Shown here piece by piece: positions 39,157 to 50,178 of a stretch of 50,178 bases of DNA. Each line of letters opens with the position of its first letter. The stretch's first letter is position 1. The stretch is taken from positions 1-50,178 of the forward strand of contig CAISJZ010000451.1 of the NCBI GenBank assembly GCA_903885755.1, given 5' to 3'. This DNA comes from an uncultured Hyphomicrobiales bacterium (GTDB lineage: Bacteria > Pseudomonadota > Alphaproteobacteria > Rhizobiales > Beijerinckiaceae). Below the pieces are notes generated by a model. That model was not told the origin of the DNA and ran no database searches. It worked only from the letters and a program-made list of their open reading frames with translations. The position numbers were made by a program, and so were the translations under genes.

Positions 39157-39744
39157 CTATTTCATGGCCTTTTCGATGGCGGGCAGCAGGTCGTCCCGCA
39201 ACGTGGCGGAGGTCAGGGGGCCGATGAACTTGTAGGCGATGGTCCCGTCGCCACGCACGACAAAGGTCTCCGGAATGCCATAGACGCCCCAGTCGATGCC
39301 GACGCGGCCGGACACGTCCGAGCCAATCAGTTCATAAGGATTACCAAGTTCATTCAGCAGCTTGCTGGAATTCGCGGGTTCGTCCTTGTAGGCAAGACCG
39401 GCAAGGCGGACGCCGACGGCGCGAAGGGTTTCGTTTTTGGCGATCTGCATCAGGACGGGATGTTCGTCGCGGCAAGGGACACACCATGACGCGAACATGT
39501 TGACGAGCGTGACCTTGCCCAGCCGCAAATCAGCGTCGCTGAAGCCAGGAGGACCGTTGTTGGCCTCAAGCGGCGGGAGATTGAACGACGGCGCCAGCTT
39601 GCCAACCAGCGGCGAGGGCAGGCGCGAATGGTCGCCGCCGCCCAGCGCCACATAAAACAGGCTGGCAAGCGCGGCGAAGCCGACAAGGGGCAGAAAAACG
39701 AGCCAGGGGCGGCGCTTTGGGGTCGATGTGTCCTGGGTGGTCAT
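39157..39744 (-). CDS. ccmG: Cytochrome c biogenesis thiol:disulfide interchange protein CcmG/DsbE
   Basis: PWLVFLPLVGFAALASLFYVAL TM; LVNMFASWCVPCRDEHPVLM; YGIPETFVVRGDGTIAYKFIGPL. Confidence 0.95.
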   Translation of the reverse strand: MTTQDTSTPKRRPWLVFLPLVGFAALASLFYVALGGGDHSRLPSPLVGKLAPSFNLPPLEANNGPPGFSDADLRLGKVTLVNMFASWCVPCRDEHPVLMQIAKNETLRAVGVRLAGLAYKDEPANSSKLLNELGNPYELIGSDVSGRVGIDWGVYGIPETFVVRGDGTIAYKFIGPLTSATLRDDLLPAIEKAMK

Positions 39745-39890
39745 GGCGCGTCGCGATCGCGCGGGGGAAAGGCCGCGAGCGCCTTTTTCAGCGCGCGATG
39801 GTCGAGAACAATCGCGCCGATCATGGCGACAATCGCCACGGCGGCGATTCCATAGGCCGCGAAAATGAAGCCGGCGTGGGAAGCGTTCAT
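39741..39890 (-). CDS. ccmD: Heme exporter protein CcmD (49 aa; absent from ORF track)
   Basis: Hand translation MNASHAGFIFAAYGIAAVAIVAMIGAIVLDHRALKKALAAFPPRDRDAP*; overlaps ccmC stop and ccmG start (ATGA-type junctions). Confidence 0.92.
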   Translation of the reverse strand: MNASHAGFIFAAYGIAAVAIVAMIGAIVLDHRALKKALAAFPPRDRDAP

Positions 39891-40651
39891 CGCACGGCTC
39901 CAGGCTCAAGATCGAGGCTGTGGCCGGCGGGTTCGTCCGCCGCCGCGACGATCGACAGGCGGCGCAGACGGCGGCGCAGGCTTTCGTTGCGCACGGCCAT
40001 CAGATGCAACGTCAGGAACAGCAAGGTCGCCGCCAGCGCCATGACGAACAGCGGCCAGAGCATGGACCTGTCGATGGTCGGCCCGCCCAGGCGAAACACC
40101 GAGGCCGGCTGGTGCAAAGTGTTCCACCAATCCACGGAAAATTTGATGATCGGCAGGTTCACCACGCCAACGAGGGTCAGGATCGCCGCGGCGCGGGCGG
40201 CGCGCGAGGGCTCCTCGATGGTTTGCCAGAGGGCGATCAGGCCGAGATAGATCAGAAACAGCACGAGGACGGAGGTCAGGCGCGCGTCCCAGACCCACCA
40301 GGTTCCCCACATGGGCTTGCCCCAGAGCGACCCGGTGACAAGGCAGATGAAGGTGAAGCCGGCCCCCAATGGCGCGGCGGCCTTCTGGGCGGCGTCGGCG
40401 AGCGGATGCCGCCAGACCAGCGTGCCCAGCGCCGACAGGGTCATGACGCCATAGATGAAGGTCGAGAGCCAGGCGGCGGGCACATGGATGAACATGATCC
40501 GCACCGTCTCGCCCTGCTGGTAGTCGGCGGGCGCGACGAAAAACGCGCCGTAGAGCCCGATCGCGGCGAGAATCGCCGTCAGCGCGCCCAGCCACGGAAT
40601 CGTGGCGCCGGCGAGCCGCAGGAAATTGGCGGGATTGGCGTAACGGAGCAT
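39887..40651 (-). CDS. ccmC: Heme ABC transporter permease CcmC
   Basis: QGETVRIMFIHVPAAWLSTFIYGVM, GSLWGKPMWGTWWVWDARLTSVLVLFLIYLG (WWD motif), INLPIIKFSVDWWNTLHQ-like. Confidence 0.97.
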   Translation of the reverse strand: MLRYANPANFLRLAGATIPWLGALTAILAAIGLYGAFFVAPADYQQGETVRIMFIHVPAAWLSTFIYGVMTLSALGTLVWRHPLADAAQKAAAPLGAGFTFICLVTGSLWGKPMWGTWWVWDARLTSVLVLFLIYLGLIALWQTIEEPSRAARAAAILTLVGVVNLPIIKFSVDWWNTLHQPASVFRLGGPTIDRSMLWPLFVMALAATLLFLTLHLMAVRNESLRRRLRRLSIVAAADEPAGHSLDLEPGAVR

Positions 40652-40699
40652 GGGCAGACAGGTAATGCGCCGGGGCGGCGATGGCAATTCACGTTGGCT

Positions 40700-41368
40700 C
40701 TACCCCTCGCCCCTTAACGCCGCCGCGGCGGCGAAAGGGGCGAGCGCCATCGCGCCGATGGTCAGGCCGCAGAGCACGAGAAAGGGCGTCCAGAAGGGCA
40801 CGGTTCCGCCGCTCGCCGCGGCCGCCGCCGAGACGCCAAAGATCAGCACGGGGATGGTGAAGGGCAGGATCAGCACGGCCATCAACAACCCGCCTCGACG
40901 GAGGCTGACGGTCAGCGCCGCGCCGATGGCGCCAATGAAGGTCAGGGCCGGCGCGCCGACCAGAAGCGAGGCGGCGACGCCCGCCATGGCCGGGCCTTCG
41001 AGCCCGAGCATCACGCCGAAAAGGGGCGCGGCGATCACCAGCGGCAGGCCGGTCGCCGTCCAGTGGGCGAGGCATTTGACGATGACCACAAGCTCCAGCG
41101 GCGCGTCCGACATGCGCAGCAGATCGAGCGAGCCATCCTCGTGATCGGACTGGAACAGCCGGTCCATGCCGAGCAGGCTCGCCAGCAGCGCCGCGATCCA
41201 CAGGATGGCCGGGCCGATGCGGGCCAGAAGATTGAGATCCGGGCCGATGGCGAAGGGCGTGATCGTCACCAGAATCAGGAAAAACACGACGCCCATGGCG
41301 CCGCCGCCGCCGATGCGGCGGGCGAGGCGGACTTCCCGCAGGAAGAGCGCGACGAGGGAGCCGATCAA
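40700..41368 (-). CDS. ccmB: Heme exporter protein CcmB
   Basis: LFLREVRLARRIGGGGAMGVVFFLILVTITPFAIGPD, LFQSDHEDGSLDLLRMS, LPFTIPVLIFG. Confidence 0.95.
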   Translation of the reverse strand: MIGSLVALFLREVRLARRIGGGGAMGVVFFLILVTITPFAIGPDLNLLARIGPAILWIAALLASLLGMDRLFQSDHEDGSLDLLRMSDAPLELVVIVKCLAHWTATGLPLVIAAPLFGVMLGLEGPAMAGVAASLLVGAPALTFIGAIGAALTVSLRRGGLLMAVLILPFTIPVLIFGVSAAAAASGGTVPFWTPFLVLCGLTIGAMALAPFAAAAALRGEG

Positions 41369-42000
41369 GCGGGGGCTCCCAGTTTGAGCTCTCGCGCGCC
41401 CTCAAGGCCGAGCGGCGCGTGGGTCGCGGCGACGATCATGCCGCCGGAGGCGAGATGTTCGGCCATGACCTCGGCCAGTCGACGCTGGGAGGCCGCGTCG
41501 AGGGCAGTCGCGGGCTCGTCCAGCAGCCAGAGAGGCCGGGGCGCGACCAGAAGCCGCGCCAGCGCCGCCCGGCGCTTCTGCCCGGCCGAGAGATAGCCGA
41601 CCTGCAGGTCGGTTGCGTGAGCAAGGCCGAAGCGGGTCAGCGCCTCGCGCGGCGTCAGGCCGCCCTCGCCGCCGAGCATCCGGGCCCAGAACCGCAGGTT
41701 TTCGGCGACGGTCAGGGAGGATTTCTGGGCGTCCGCGTGGGCGATGTAATGGGCGCGCGGGCCGATTTCCGGATCGTCGCTCGCGCCGATGAGCGAAAAA
41801 GCGCCCGATTCAGGCTCCAGCAGGCCAGCCAGCGTGCGCAACAACGTGGATTTGCCCGCGCCGTTGGGCCCGGTGACGACGAGAGCCTGACCATTGACGA
41901 GGTCGAAGGCGAGATTTTTCGCGAGCGAGCGCCCGCCGCGCGTCAGCGCGAGGTTTTCGACCCGCAATGTCAGACCGGGCGCATGGGAAATCGCGGGCAC
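41365..42000 (-). CDS. ccmA: Heme ABC exporter ATP-binding protein CcmA
   Basis: LVVTGPNGAGKSTLLRTLAGLLEPESG, LSAGQKRRAALARLLVAPRPLWLLDEPATALD. Confidence 0.96.
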   Translation of the reverse strand: MPAISHAPGLTLRVENLALTRGGRSLAKNLAFDLVNGQALVVTGPNGAGKSTLLRTLAGLLEPESGAFSLIGASDDPEIGPRAHYIAHADAQKSSLTVAENLRFWARMLGGEGGLTPREALTRFGLAHATDLQVGYLSAGQKRRAALARLLVAPRPLWLLDEPATALDAASQRRLAEVMAEHLASGGMIVAATHAPLGLEGARELKLGAPA

Positions 42001-42094
42001 GTCAAAAGCTCATTTCTTCGTCATTGGACGTGTAGCGCTTGCCGCCGGAATTATCTATAAGCGCGGCCATTCCACATCAACGGGGCCCGCGCTC

Positions 42095-44818
<2,724 letters not shown>

Positions 44819-44842
44819 GTTTTCGCGGAGCGATCATTTGGG

Positions 44843-44875
44843 CCGCCGGGGAGCAATCCCCGGCGGTTTTGTTTT
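44843..44875 (+). terminator. Rho-independent terminator of acnA
   Basis: CCGCCGGGGA-GCAA-TCCCCGGCGG followed by TTTTGTTTT. Confidence 0.93.
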
Positions 44876-44923
44876 GCCGGTGGCGCGCCTATCATCCGGC
44901 TCGATGATCCCGGAGGACGACCG

Positions 44924-45319
44924 ATGGTTGACGATGTTCCCGCGCCCCAGCGGTTCACGGTGAGCCATCTAGACGAGGCCGATTTCAGGGCGAACGGGCT
45001 GCGCGCCTATTCCGCGTATCGCGATCTTGGCGTCGCGGCGGCGACGCACGGTCTCGCGACCGCGCATGTCATCCGCATGATCGCGCCCTGCGATGACGGC
45101 GCGCGCGGCTGGCATCGGCACGAGACCGAGTTTCAGCTCGTCTATGTGCTCAAGGGCTGGTTCAAAAACGAGTTCGAGGGTCGCGGCGTCCACACCATGC
45201 GCGAGGGGTCGTGCTGGATTCAGCCGCCGGGCATTCGCCACGCGGTGCTCGATTATTCCGATGACTGCGAGTTGCTCGAAATCGTTCTGCCAGCGAAATT
45301 CAAAACAATCGACGGCTAG
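44924..45319 (+). CDS. Cupin domain protein
   Basis: 131 aa; GWHRHETEFQLVYVLKGWFKNEFEGRGVHTMREGSCWIQPPGIRHAVLDYSDDCELLEIVLP. Confidence 0.9.
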   Translation: MVDDVPAPQRFTVSHLDEADFRANGLRAYSAYRDLGVAAATHGLATAHVIRMIAPCDDGARGWHRHETEFQLVYVLKGWFKNEFEGRGVHTMREGSCWIQPPGIRHAVLDYSDDCELLEIVLPAKFKTIDG

Positions 45320-46572
45320 GGTTTGGTCGCGGCGACGAGCGCGCCACCGTCGCGACCAGCGACACTCAGGCTGAATAATTTGCCCGCCTCGACATCAGGC
45401 GTTTTCACCAATGTGAAATCGCGCGCGCGGGACACGCCGCCACGCTCCGAAAGGACTTCAAGTTTCCGACCAATTTGATGATCGAGATGCGCGTGCAGCG
45501 CCTCGAGGCCGCGCGCGCGCAGGCGGGACGCGCGCTCCTTCGCGACATCGCGCGGAATTTGCGGCATTCGCGCGGCGGGCGTGCCCTCGCGCGGCGAGAA
45601 TGGAAAGACGTGCAGATGAGTCAGGCCGCATTCCTCGACGAGATCGAGGGTGCGGGCGAACATCTCTTCACTTTCCGTCGGAAAGCCCGCGATAAAGTCC
45701 GCGCCAAAAACAATGTCCGGGCGCAAGGCGCGCAGCCGCGCGCAAAAATCGATGGCCTCGGCGCGCGAATGGCGGCGCTTCATGCGCTTGAGAATGAGAT
45801 CGTCGCCGGCCTGCAGGGACAAATGCAGGTGGGGCATCAGGCGCTCCTCCTCCTCGAAGGCGCGAAAAAGATCCTCGTCCGCCTCGATACAGTCGATTGA
45901 GGACAGGCGCAGACGCGCCATATCGGGAACCGCGTGCAATATGGCGCGAACCAGCGCGCCCAATTTGGGCGCGCCCGGCAGGTCGCCGCCCCAGCTCGTG
46001 AGATCGACGCCGGTCAGCACGGCTTCTTTCGCGCCCGCGTCAACCAGCGCTGAAATGCGCGCCACCACGTCGTCCAGATTCGCGGAACGCGAGTGGCCGC
46101 GACCAAGGGGAATGATGCAGAATGTGCAGCGATGATCGCAGCCGTTCTGGATTTCGACGAAGGCGCGCGTGCGCCCCTCGACCACGTGGGCCGCGTCAAA
46201 GGCGCCGCCGAGGATCGGCTGCACGTTGACGCGCGGCGCCGTGTCGAGGCTGGCCCAGGTCTCGGCGCGGCGCTTGGCCTCGTTGCCAAGGACGTTCGCG
46301 ACCTCCGGCATGGCGGCGAATCTTTCGGGCTCTGTCTGCGCGCCGCAGCCGGTGACCACCACCCGCGCGCCGGGCCTTTCCCGCGCGATCCGGCGGATGG
46401 CCTGTCGCGCCTGCCGCATCGCCTCGCCCGTGACCGCGCACGTATTGACGATGACGAGCGGTTCGGCCCCCGGCGTGGCGCGGGCGGCGCGGCGCATGGT
46501 CTCGGATTCGACCGCGTTCAGGCGGCAGCCGAAGGTGATCGCCTCGACCCCCCGCTCGGGCGCGCCCGCCAT
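45316..46572 (-). CDS. mtaB: tRNA (N6-L-threonylcarbamoyladenosine(37)-C2)-methylthiotransferase MtaB
   Basis: EAITFGCRLNAVESE, VIVNTCAVTGEAMRQARQAIRR, VEIQNGCDHRCTFCIIPLGRGHSRS (radical-SAM CxxxCxxC), HLHLSLQAGDD. Confidence 0.95.
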   Translation of the reverse strand: MAGAPERGVEAITFGCRLNAVESETMRRAARATPGAEPLVIVNTCAVTGEAMRQARQAIRRIARERPGARVVVTGCGAQTEPERFAAMPEVANVLGNEAKRRAETWASLDTAPRVNVQPILGGAFDAAHVVEGRTRAFVEIQNGCDHRCTFCIIPLGRGHSRSANLDDVVARISALVDAGAKEAVLTGVDLTSWGGDLPGAPKLGALVRAILHAVPDMARLRLSSIDCIEADEDLFRAFEEEERLMPHLHLSLQAGDDLILKRMKRRHSRAEAIDFCARLRALRPDIVFGADFIAGFPTESEEMFARTLDLVEECGLTHLHVFPFSPREGTPAARMPQIPRDVAKERASRLRARGLEALHAHLDHQIGRKLEVLSERGGVSRARDFTLVKTPDVEAGKLFSLSVAGRDGGALVAATKP

Positions 46573-47438
46573 CAGTCCGCGCCGTCGAAAATGGCGGGGT
46601 CGAATCGGCCCTCGAATTCCAGTTCCACCGGGCCGCTCATCAGCACGTGGCCATCGCTTTCTCGCCATTCGATGCGGAGATCGCCGCCCGGCAAGGTCAC
46701 GGTCGCGGCGCGGTCCGTCAGATCCTTGCGCGCGGCGGCGACCAGCGTGGCGCAGGCCGCCGTGCCGCAGGCGAGGGTGATTCCCGCGCCGCGCTCCCAG
46801 ACGCGCAGGTTGATGTGATCACGCGACAGGACTCTGGCGATCGAGACGTTGGCCTTTTCCGGAAAAATCGGATCGGTCTCGATTCGCGGCCCGATCCGGG
46901 CCAGATCGACAGCCGCCGGATCATCAACAAAGAAAACCGCGTGGGGGTTGCCCATGTTCACGGCGCAGAACGTCTGGAAGACCGGGCAAAGATCGGGCGC
47001 GTTCAGCCAGACCGCGCTTGTGTCCCGAGCTTCGTCGCGCAGGGGTATGTCCCGCCAGTCGAGGCGTGGCGGCCCCATGTTGACGGTGAAGGCGAATTCT
47101 CCGTCGCGGACGCATTCCAGCGGGCCGGCGGCGGTGTCGAGCCGCAGGCGGCGGATGTCCGTGTCGCGCGTCAGCATGTAGGCGACGCAGCGGGTGCCAT
47201 TGCCACAAGCCGAGGACAGCGAGCCGTCGTTATTGAATATGGTCATGAACGCCGCCGACCCGGCCGCGCGGGGGGCGTCCAGCACCATAAGCTGGTCGTA
47301 GGCGAGCCCGCGCGCCCGCGCGATCGCGCGAGCGTCCGAGGGCGTCACGCGGGCCCGGTCGCCGCGCAGATCGAGGACGACAATCTCGTTTCCCGCACCG
47401 TTCATCTTGGCGAATGGGTGATTGGCGAGCAAATTCAT
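46572..47438 (-). CDS. dapF: Diaminopimelate epimerase (tracked ORF opens at 47660)
   Basis: MNLLANHPFAKMNGAGNEIVVLDLRG, IFNNDGSLSSACGNGTRCVAYML, GAGITLACGTAACATLVAA. Confidence 0.97.
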   Translation of the reverse strand: MNLLANHPFAKMNGAGNEIVVLDLRGDRARVTPSDARAIARARGLAYDQLMVLDAPRAAGSAAFMTIFNNDGSLSSACGNGTRCVAYMLTRDTDIRRLRLDTAAGPLECVRDGEFAFTVNMGPPRLDWRDIPLRDEARDTSAVWLNAPDLCPVFQTFCAVNMGNPHAVFFVDDPAAVDLARIGPRIETDPIFPEKANVSIARVLSRDHINLRVWERGAGITLACGTAACATLVAAARKDLTDRAATVTLPGGDLRIEWRESDGHVLMSGPVELEFEGRFDPAIFDGAD

Positions 47439-47628
47439 GAATAATCCTCGCCCGCCGCGAGCGGGCGCGCAGGCATAATCCGCAAGGACAGGCCTCGGCA
47501 ACCCCACGCATCCAGGGATGCGCGAGCGATATTTCCAACCGTGCCTTGGAATCGTCTCATGGCTGCGCCTAAATAGAGGACGAATCGCATTCCTTTCGAT
47601 CGACCCGCGGACGCCGCCGGAGCTTTCC

Positions 47629-48276
47629 ATGATTGTCGTCCCGTATCTCGTCCGTCTCATACGCCCAGCCGTTCTGGCCTGCTGTCTGTCCTTCGCGGGG
47701 CCAGCCGGCTTCGCCCAGACGCCCGCGCCGGCGACCCCGGGTCAGGCGACGCCCGCCACGCCGCCGCCCGCCGCCCCCGCGCCAGTCGATCCATCGGCAT
47801 CGGCGGATTCGGGCGCGGTGGTCGCCATCGAGCTGACCTCCCGTCCGGCGCTGACGCTAAGCGGCGCCGCCGAATGGGACGATGGCCTGAGCGCGGTCAC
47901 GGCCGCGCTGGACAAGGTGCGCGATGAAATGGCCAAGGCCGGGCTTCAGCCCGGGGGAAAGCCCATGTCGGTCTTCACCGAGACAGACGACCAGGGGTTC
48001 AAGTTCACCGCGATGATGCCGCTCGTGGCCAGGCCGGAGGCGGCGCCGACCCTCGGGCAGGACGTGAAACTCGGGGAGACGCCGGCTGGCAAGGCGATGA
48101 AGTTCGAGCATCGCGGTTCCTACGACGATATCGATACGAGCTATGAAGCCATCACCGCCTATCTCGATGAAAAGGGACTCGAAGCGCAAAATCTGTTCAT
48201 CGAGGAGTATCTGACCCCCCCGAAGAGCGCCGACGACGAGAGCCTCGAAGTCGATATTTACGTTTTTCTGAAATGA
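47629..48276 (+). CDS. Secreted GyrI-like/AraC-effector-binding-type domain protein (tracked ORF opens at 47518)
   Basis: Signal peptide MIVVPYLVRLIRPAVLACCLSFAGPAGFAQ, Pro/Ala linker, then GLQPGGKPMSVFTETDDQGFKFTAMMPL...KAMKFEHRGSYDDIDTSYEAITAYLDEKGLEAQNLFIEEYLT...DIYVFLK. Confidence 0.82.
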   Translation: MIVVPYLVRLIRPAVLACCLSFAGPAGFAQTPAPATPGQATPATPPPAAPAPVDPSASADSGAVVAIELTSRPALTLSGAAEWDDGLSAVTAALDKVRDEMAKAGLQPGGKPMSVFTETDDQGFKFTAMMPLVARPEAAPTLGQDVKLGETPAGKAMKFEHRGSYDDIDTSYEAITAYLDEKGLEAQNLFIEEYLTPPKSADDESLEVDIYVFLK

Positions 48277-48303
48277 CTTGACCCGATTCCCTTAGGCGGC
48301 TGA

Positions 48304-48332
48304 TTGACAAGCCTCCCCCCCGCTCCTATCTC
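48304..48332 (+). promoter_or_regulatory. Putative sigma70-type promoter of secA
   Basis: TTGACA-N17-TATCTC; perfect -35 and 17-nt spacer, about 55 nt upstream of the secA ATG. Confidence 0.65.
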
Positions 48333-48386
48333 ACTGGCGGTTTTCCGGGCGCCGACGCCGGGCCGCCTCAGAAGGAAACATTGCTG

Positions 48387-50178
48387 ATGCTCGGTGCGCT
48401 CGCGCGCAGGTTGTTTGGCTCTGCCAACGACCGCCGTCTCAAGACCTATGTCCCGAAAGTGAACGAGATCAACGCCCTGGAGGCGGAGGTCGCGAAGCTT
48501 TCCGACGACGAATTGCGGGCCCGAACGGCCGCGTTTCGCGCCGAGCTTGCCGCTGGCAAGACGCTTGATGATTTGCTCGCGCCCGCCTTCGCCACCGTCC
48601 GCGAGGCCGCAAAGCGCACGCTCGGTCAGCGCCATTTCGACGTGCAGTTGATCGGCGGCATGGTGCTGCACGAGGGCGGCATCGCGGAAATGCGCACCGG
48701 CGAAGGCAAGACGCTCGTCGCCACGCTCGCCTGCTATCTCAACGCGTTGTCGGGCAAGGGCGTGCATGTCGTCACGGTCAACGATTATCTCGCTAGCCGC
48801 GACTCCGGCTGGATGGGCCAGATCTACAAGTTCCTCGGCCTCACGGTCGGCGTGATCGTGCATGGGCTCGACGACGAGCAGCGCAAGGAAGCCTACGCCG
48901 CCGACATTACCTACGGCACGAACAACGAATTCGGCTTCGATTATCTCCGCGATAACATGAAATATGAGCTAGGCCACATGGTCCAGCGCCCGCACAACTT
49001 CGCCATCGTCGACGAGGTGGATTCGATCCTGGTCGACGAGGCCCGCACGCCGCTGATCATTTCCGGCCCCTCGGAAGACAAGTCGGACCTCTACAACCAG
49101 ATCGACAAGCTGATTCCACGCTTGACGAAAGAGCATTTCGATCTCGACGAAAAGCAGCGCACGGCGAATCTGACCGAGGCCGGCAACGAATACATCGAGG
49201 AACTTCTGACCGAGGCCGGCCTGTTACAGGAAGGCTCGATGTATGACGCGGCCAACGTCACCATCGTCCATCACGTCCAGCAGGCGCTGAAAGCCCATAC
49301 GCTGTTCCAGCGCGACAAGGACTACATCGTTCGCAATGGCGAACTCGTCATCATCGATGAGTTCACGGGCCGCATGATGCCCGGTCGGCGTTATTCCGAA
49401 GGCCTGCATCAGGCGCTCGAAGCCAAGGAACACGTTCAGGTCCAGCCCGAGAACGTCACGCTGGCGTCGATCACGTTCCAGAATTATTTCCGGCTCTACA
49501 ACAAGCTGGCCGGCATGACCGGCACCGCTGTGACGGAGGCCGATGAGTTCGCCGAAATCTACAAGCTCGATGTCGTCGAAATTCCGACGAACCGTCCGGT
49601 TCAGCGCACGGATGAGGACGACGAGGTCTATCGCACCGCCGCCGAAAAGCTGAAGGCGATCGTGCGCGAGATCGAGGCCGCCAGCGCCAACATGCAGCCG
49701 ATGCTGGTCGGCACGACCTCGATTGAGAAATCCGAGCAGCTCGCCGATTTCCTTGTCGAGAATGGCTACAAGCTGATCGATTTCGAGGATCCGAAGGGTC
49801 TGCAGGGTCTCTACGCCGCGGCGCGCGCCGGCAAGCCGTCGAAGCTTTTCGCCGTGCTCAACGCCCGGTTCCACGAACAGGAAGCATTTATCGTCGCGGA
49901 AGCGGGCGTGCCCGGCGCGATCACGGTCGCGACGAACATGGCTGGCCGCGGCACCGACATCCAGCTTGGCGGCAATGTTGAGATGCGCGTCGCTCAGGAA
50001 TGCGCCGGTATCGAGGACGAGGCCGAGCGCAAGGCGCGCGAGGAACAGATCCGCGCCGAGATCGCCGATTTCAAGGAGAAGGCGATCGCCGCCGGAGGTC
50101 TCTATATTCTGGGCACGGAACGTCACGAAAGCCGGCGCATTGACAATCAGTTGCGCGGTCGCGCCGGTCGTCAGGGGG
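48387..50178 (+). CDS. secA: Preprotein translocase ATPase SecA, 5' portion (runs off the window; absent from ORF track)
   Basis: [32 protein letters not shown]..., [58 protein letters not shown]. Confidence 0.98.
   Translation, partial: MLGALARRLFGSANDRRLKTYVPKVNEINALEAEVAKLSDDELRARTAAFRAELAAGKTLDDLLAPAFATVREAAKRTLGQRHFDVQLIGGMVLHEGGIAEMRTGEGKTLVATLACYLNALSGKGVHVVTVNDYLASRDSGWMGQIYKFLGLTVGVIVHGLDDEQRKEAYAADITYGTNNEFGFDYLRDNMKYELGHMVQRPHNFAIVDEVDSILVDEARTPLIISGPSEDKSDLYNQIDKLIPRLTKEHFDLDEKQRTANLTEAGNEYIEELLTEAGLLQEGSMYDAANVTIVHHVQQALKAHTLFQRDKDYIVRNGELVIIDEFTGRMMPGRRYSEGLHQALEAKEHVQVQPENVTLASITFQNYFRLYNKLAGMTGTAVTEADEFAEIYKLDVVEIPTNRPVQRTDEDDEVYRTAAEKLKAIVREIEAASANMQPMLVGTTSIEKSEQLADFLVENGYKLIDFEDPKGLQGLYAAARAGKPSKLFAVLNARFHEQEAFIVAEAGVPGAITVATNMAGRGTDIQLGGNVEMRVAQECAGIEDEAERKAREEQIRAEIADFKEKAIAAGGLYILGTERHESRRIDNQLRGRAGRQG

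Noticed and set aside
49224-50126. 300-aa minus-strand ORF listed in the track
   Set aside because: Antisense shadow of secA, which the track omits only because it has no stop within the window.

Overview
GC-rich chromosomal window from an alphaproteobacterium. Gene content and order look like Hyphomicrobiales/Rhizobiales; the taxon is inferred and was not searched. Most of the window is housekeeping: sucC(end)-sucD-sucA-sucB-(small ORF)-lpdA; xerC; the F1-ATPase zeta inhibitor (DUF1476); purC-purS-purQ, then purL-(small ORF)-bolA-grxD; a GT39 and GT2/GtrA glycosyltransferase pair; an EVE-domain protein; priA; an L,D-transpeptidase; accA; xerD with a small membrane ORF; a fused aroK-aroB; a CNNM/CorC protein; an NdvA-like ABC exporter; scoA/scoB; tRNA-Ala(CGC); yggT/DUF167; an LpqC-like esterase; a YARHG protein; a MutT protein; an NDUFAF5-like methyltransferase; asd; ccmG-D-C-B-A; acnA; mtaB-dapF; a secreted GyrI-like protein; and the 5' part of secA. 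The ORF track omits secA (no stop in the window), ccmD, and a 48-aa membrane ORF directly upstream of xerD; I recovered these by reading the sequence. I saw no CRISPR array, transposase, prophage or obvious defence island. The observations most worth a second look are: (1) an opposite-strand ompW plus TadE/G-like insert splitting purQ from purL, with a consensus FNR/FixK box upstream of ompW; (2) the small membrane ORF coupled to xerD; (3) the aroK-aroB fusion; (4) an uncharacterised small ORF inside the 2-oxoglutarate dehydrogenase operon; (5) a periplasmic GyrI-like protein. I did not find a clearly novel multi-gene system.
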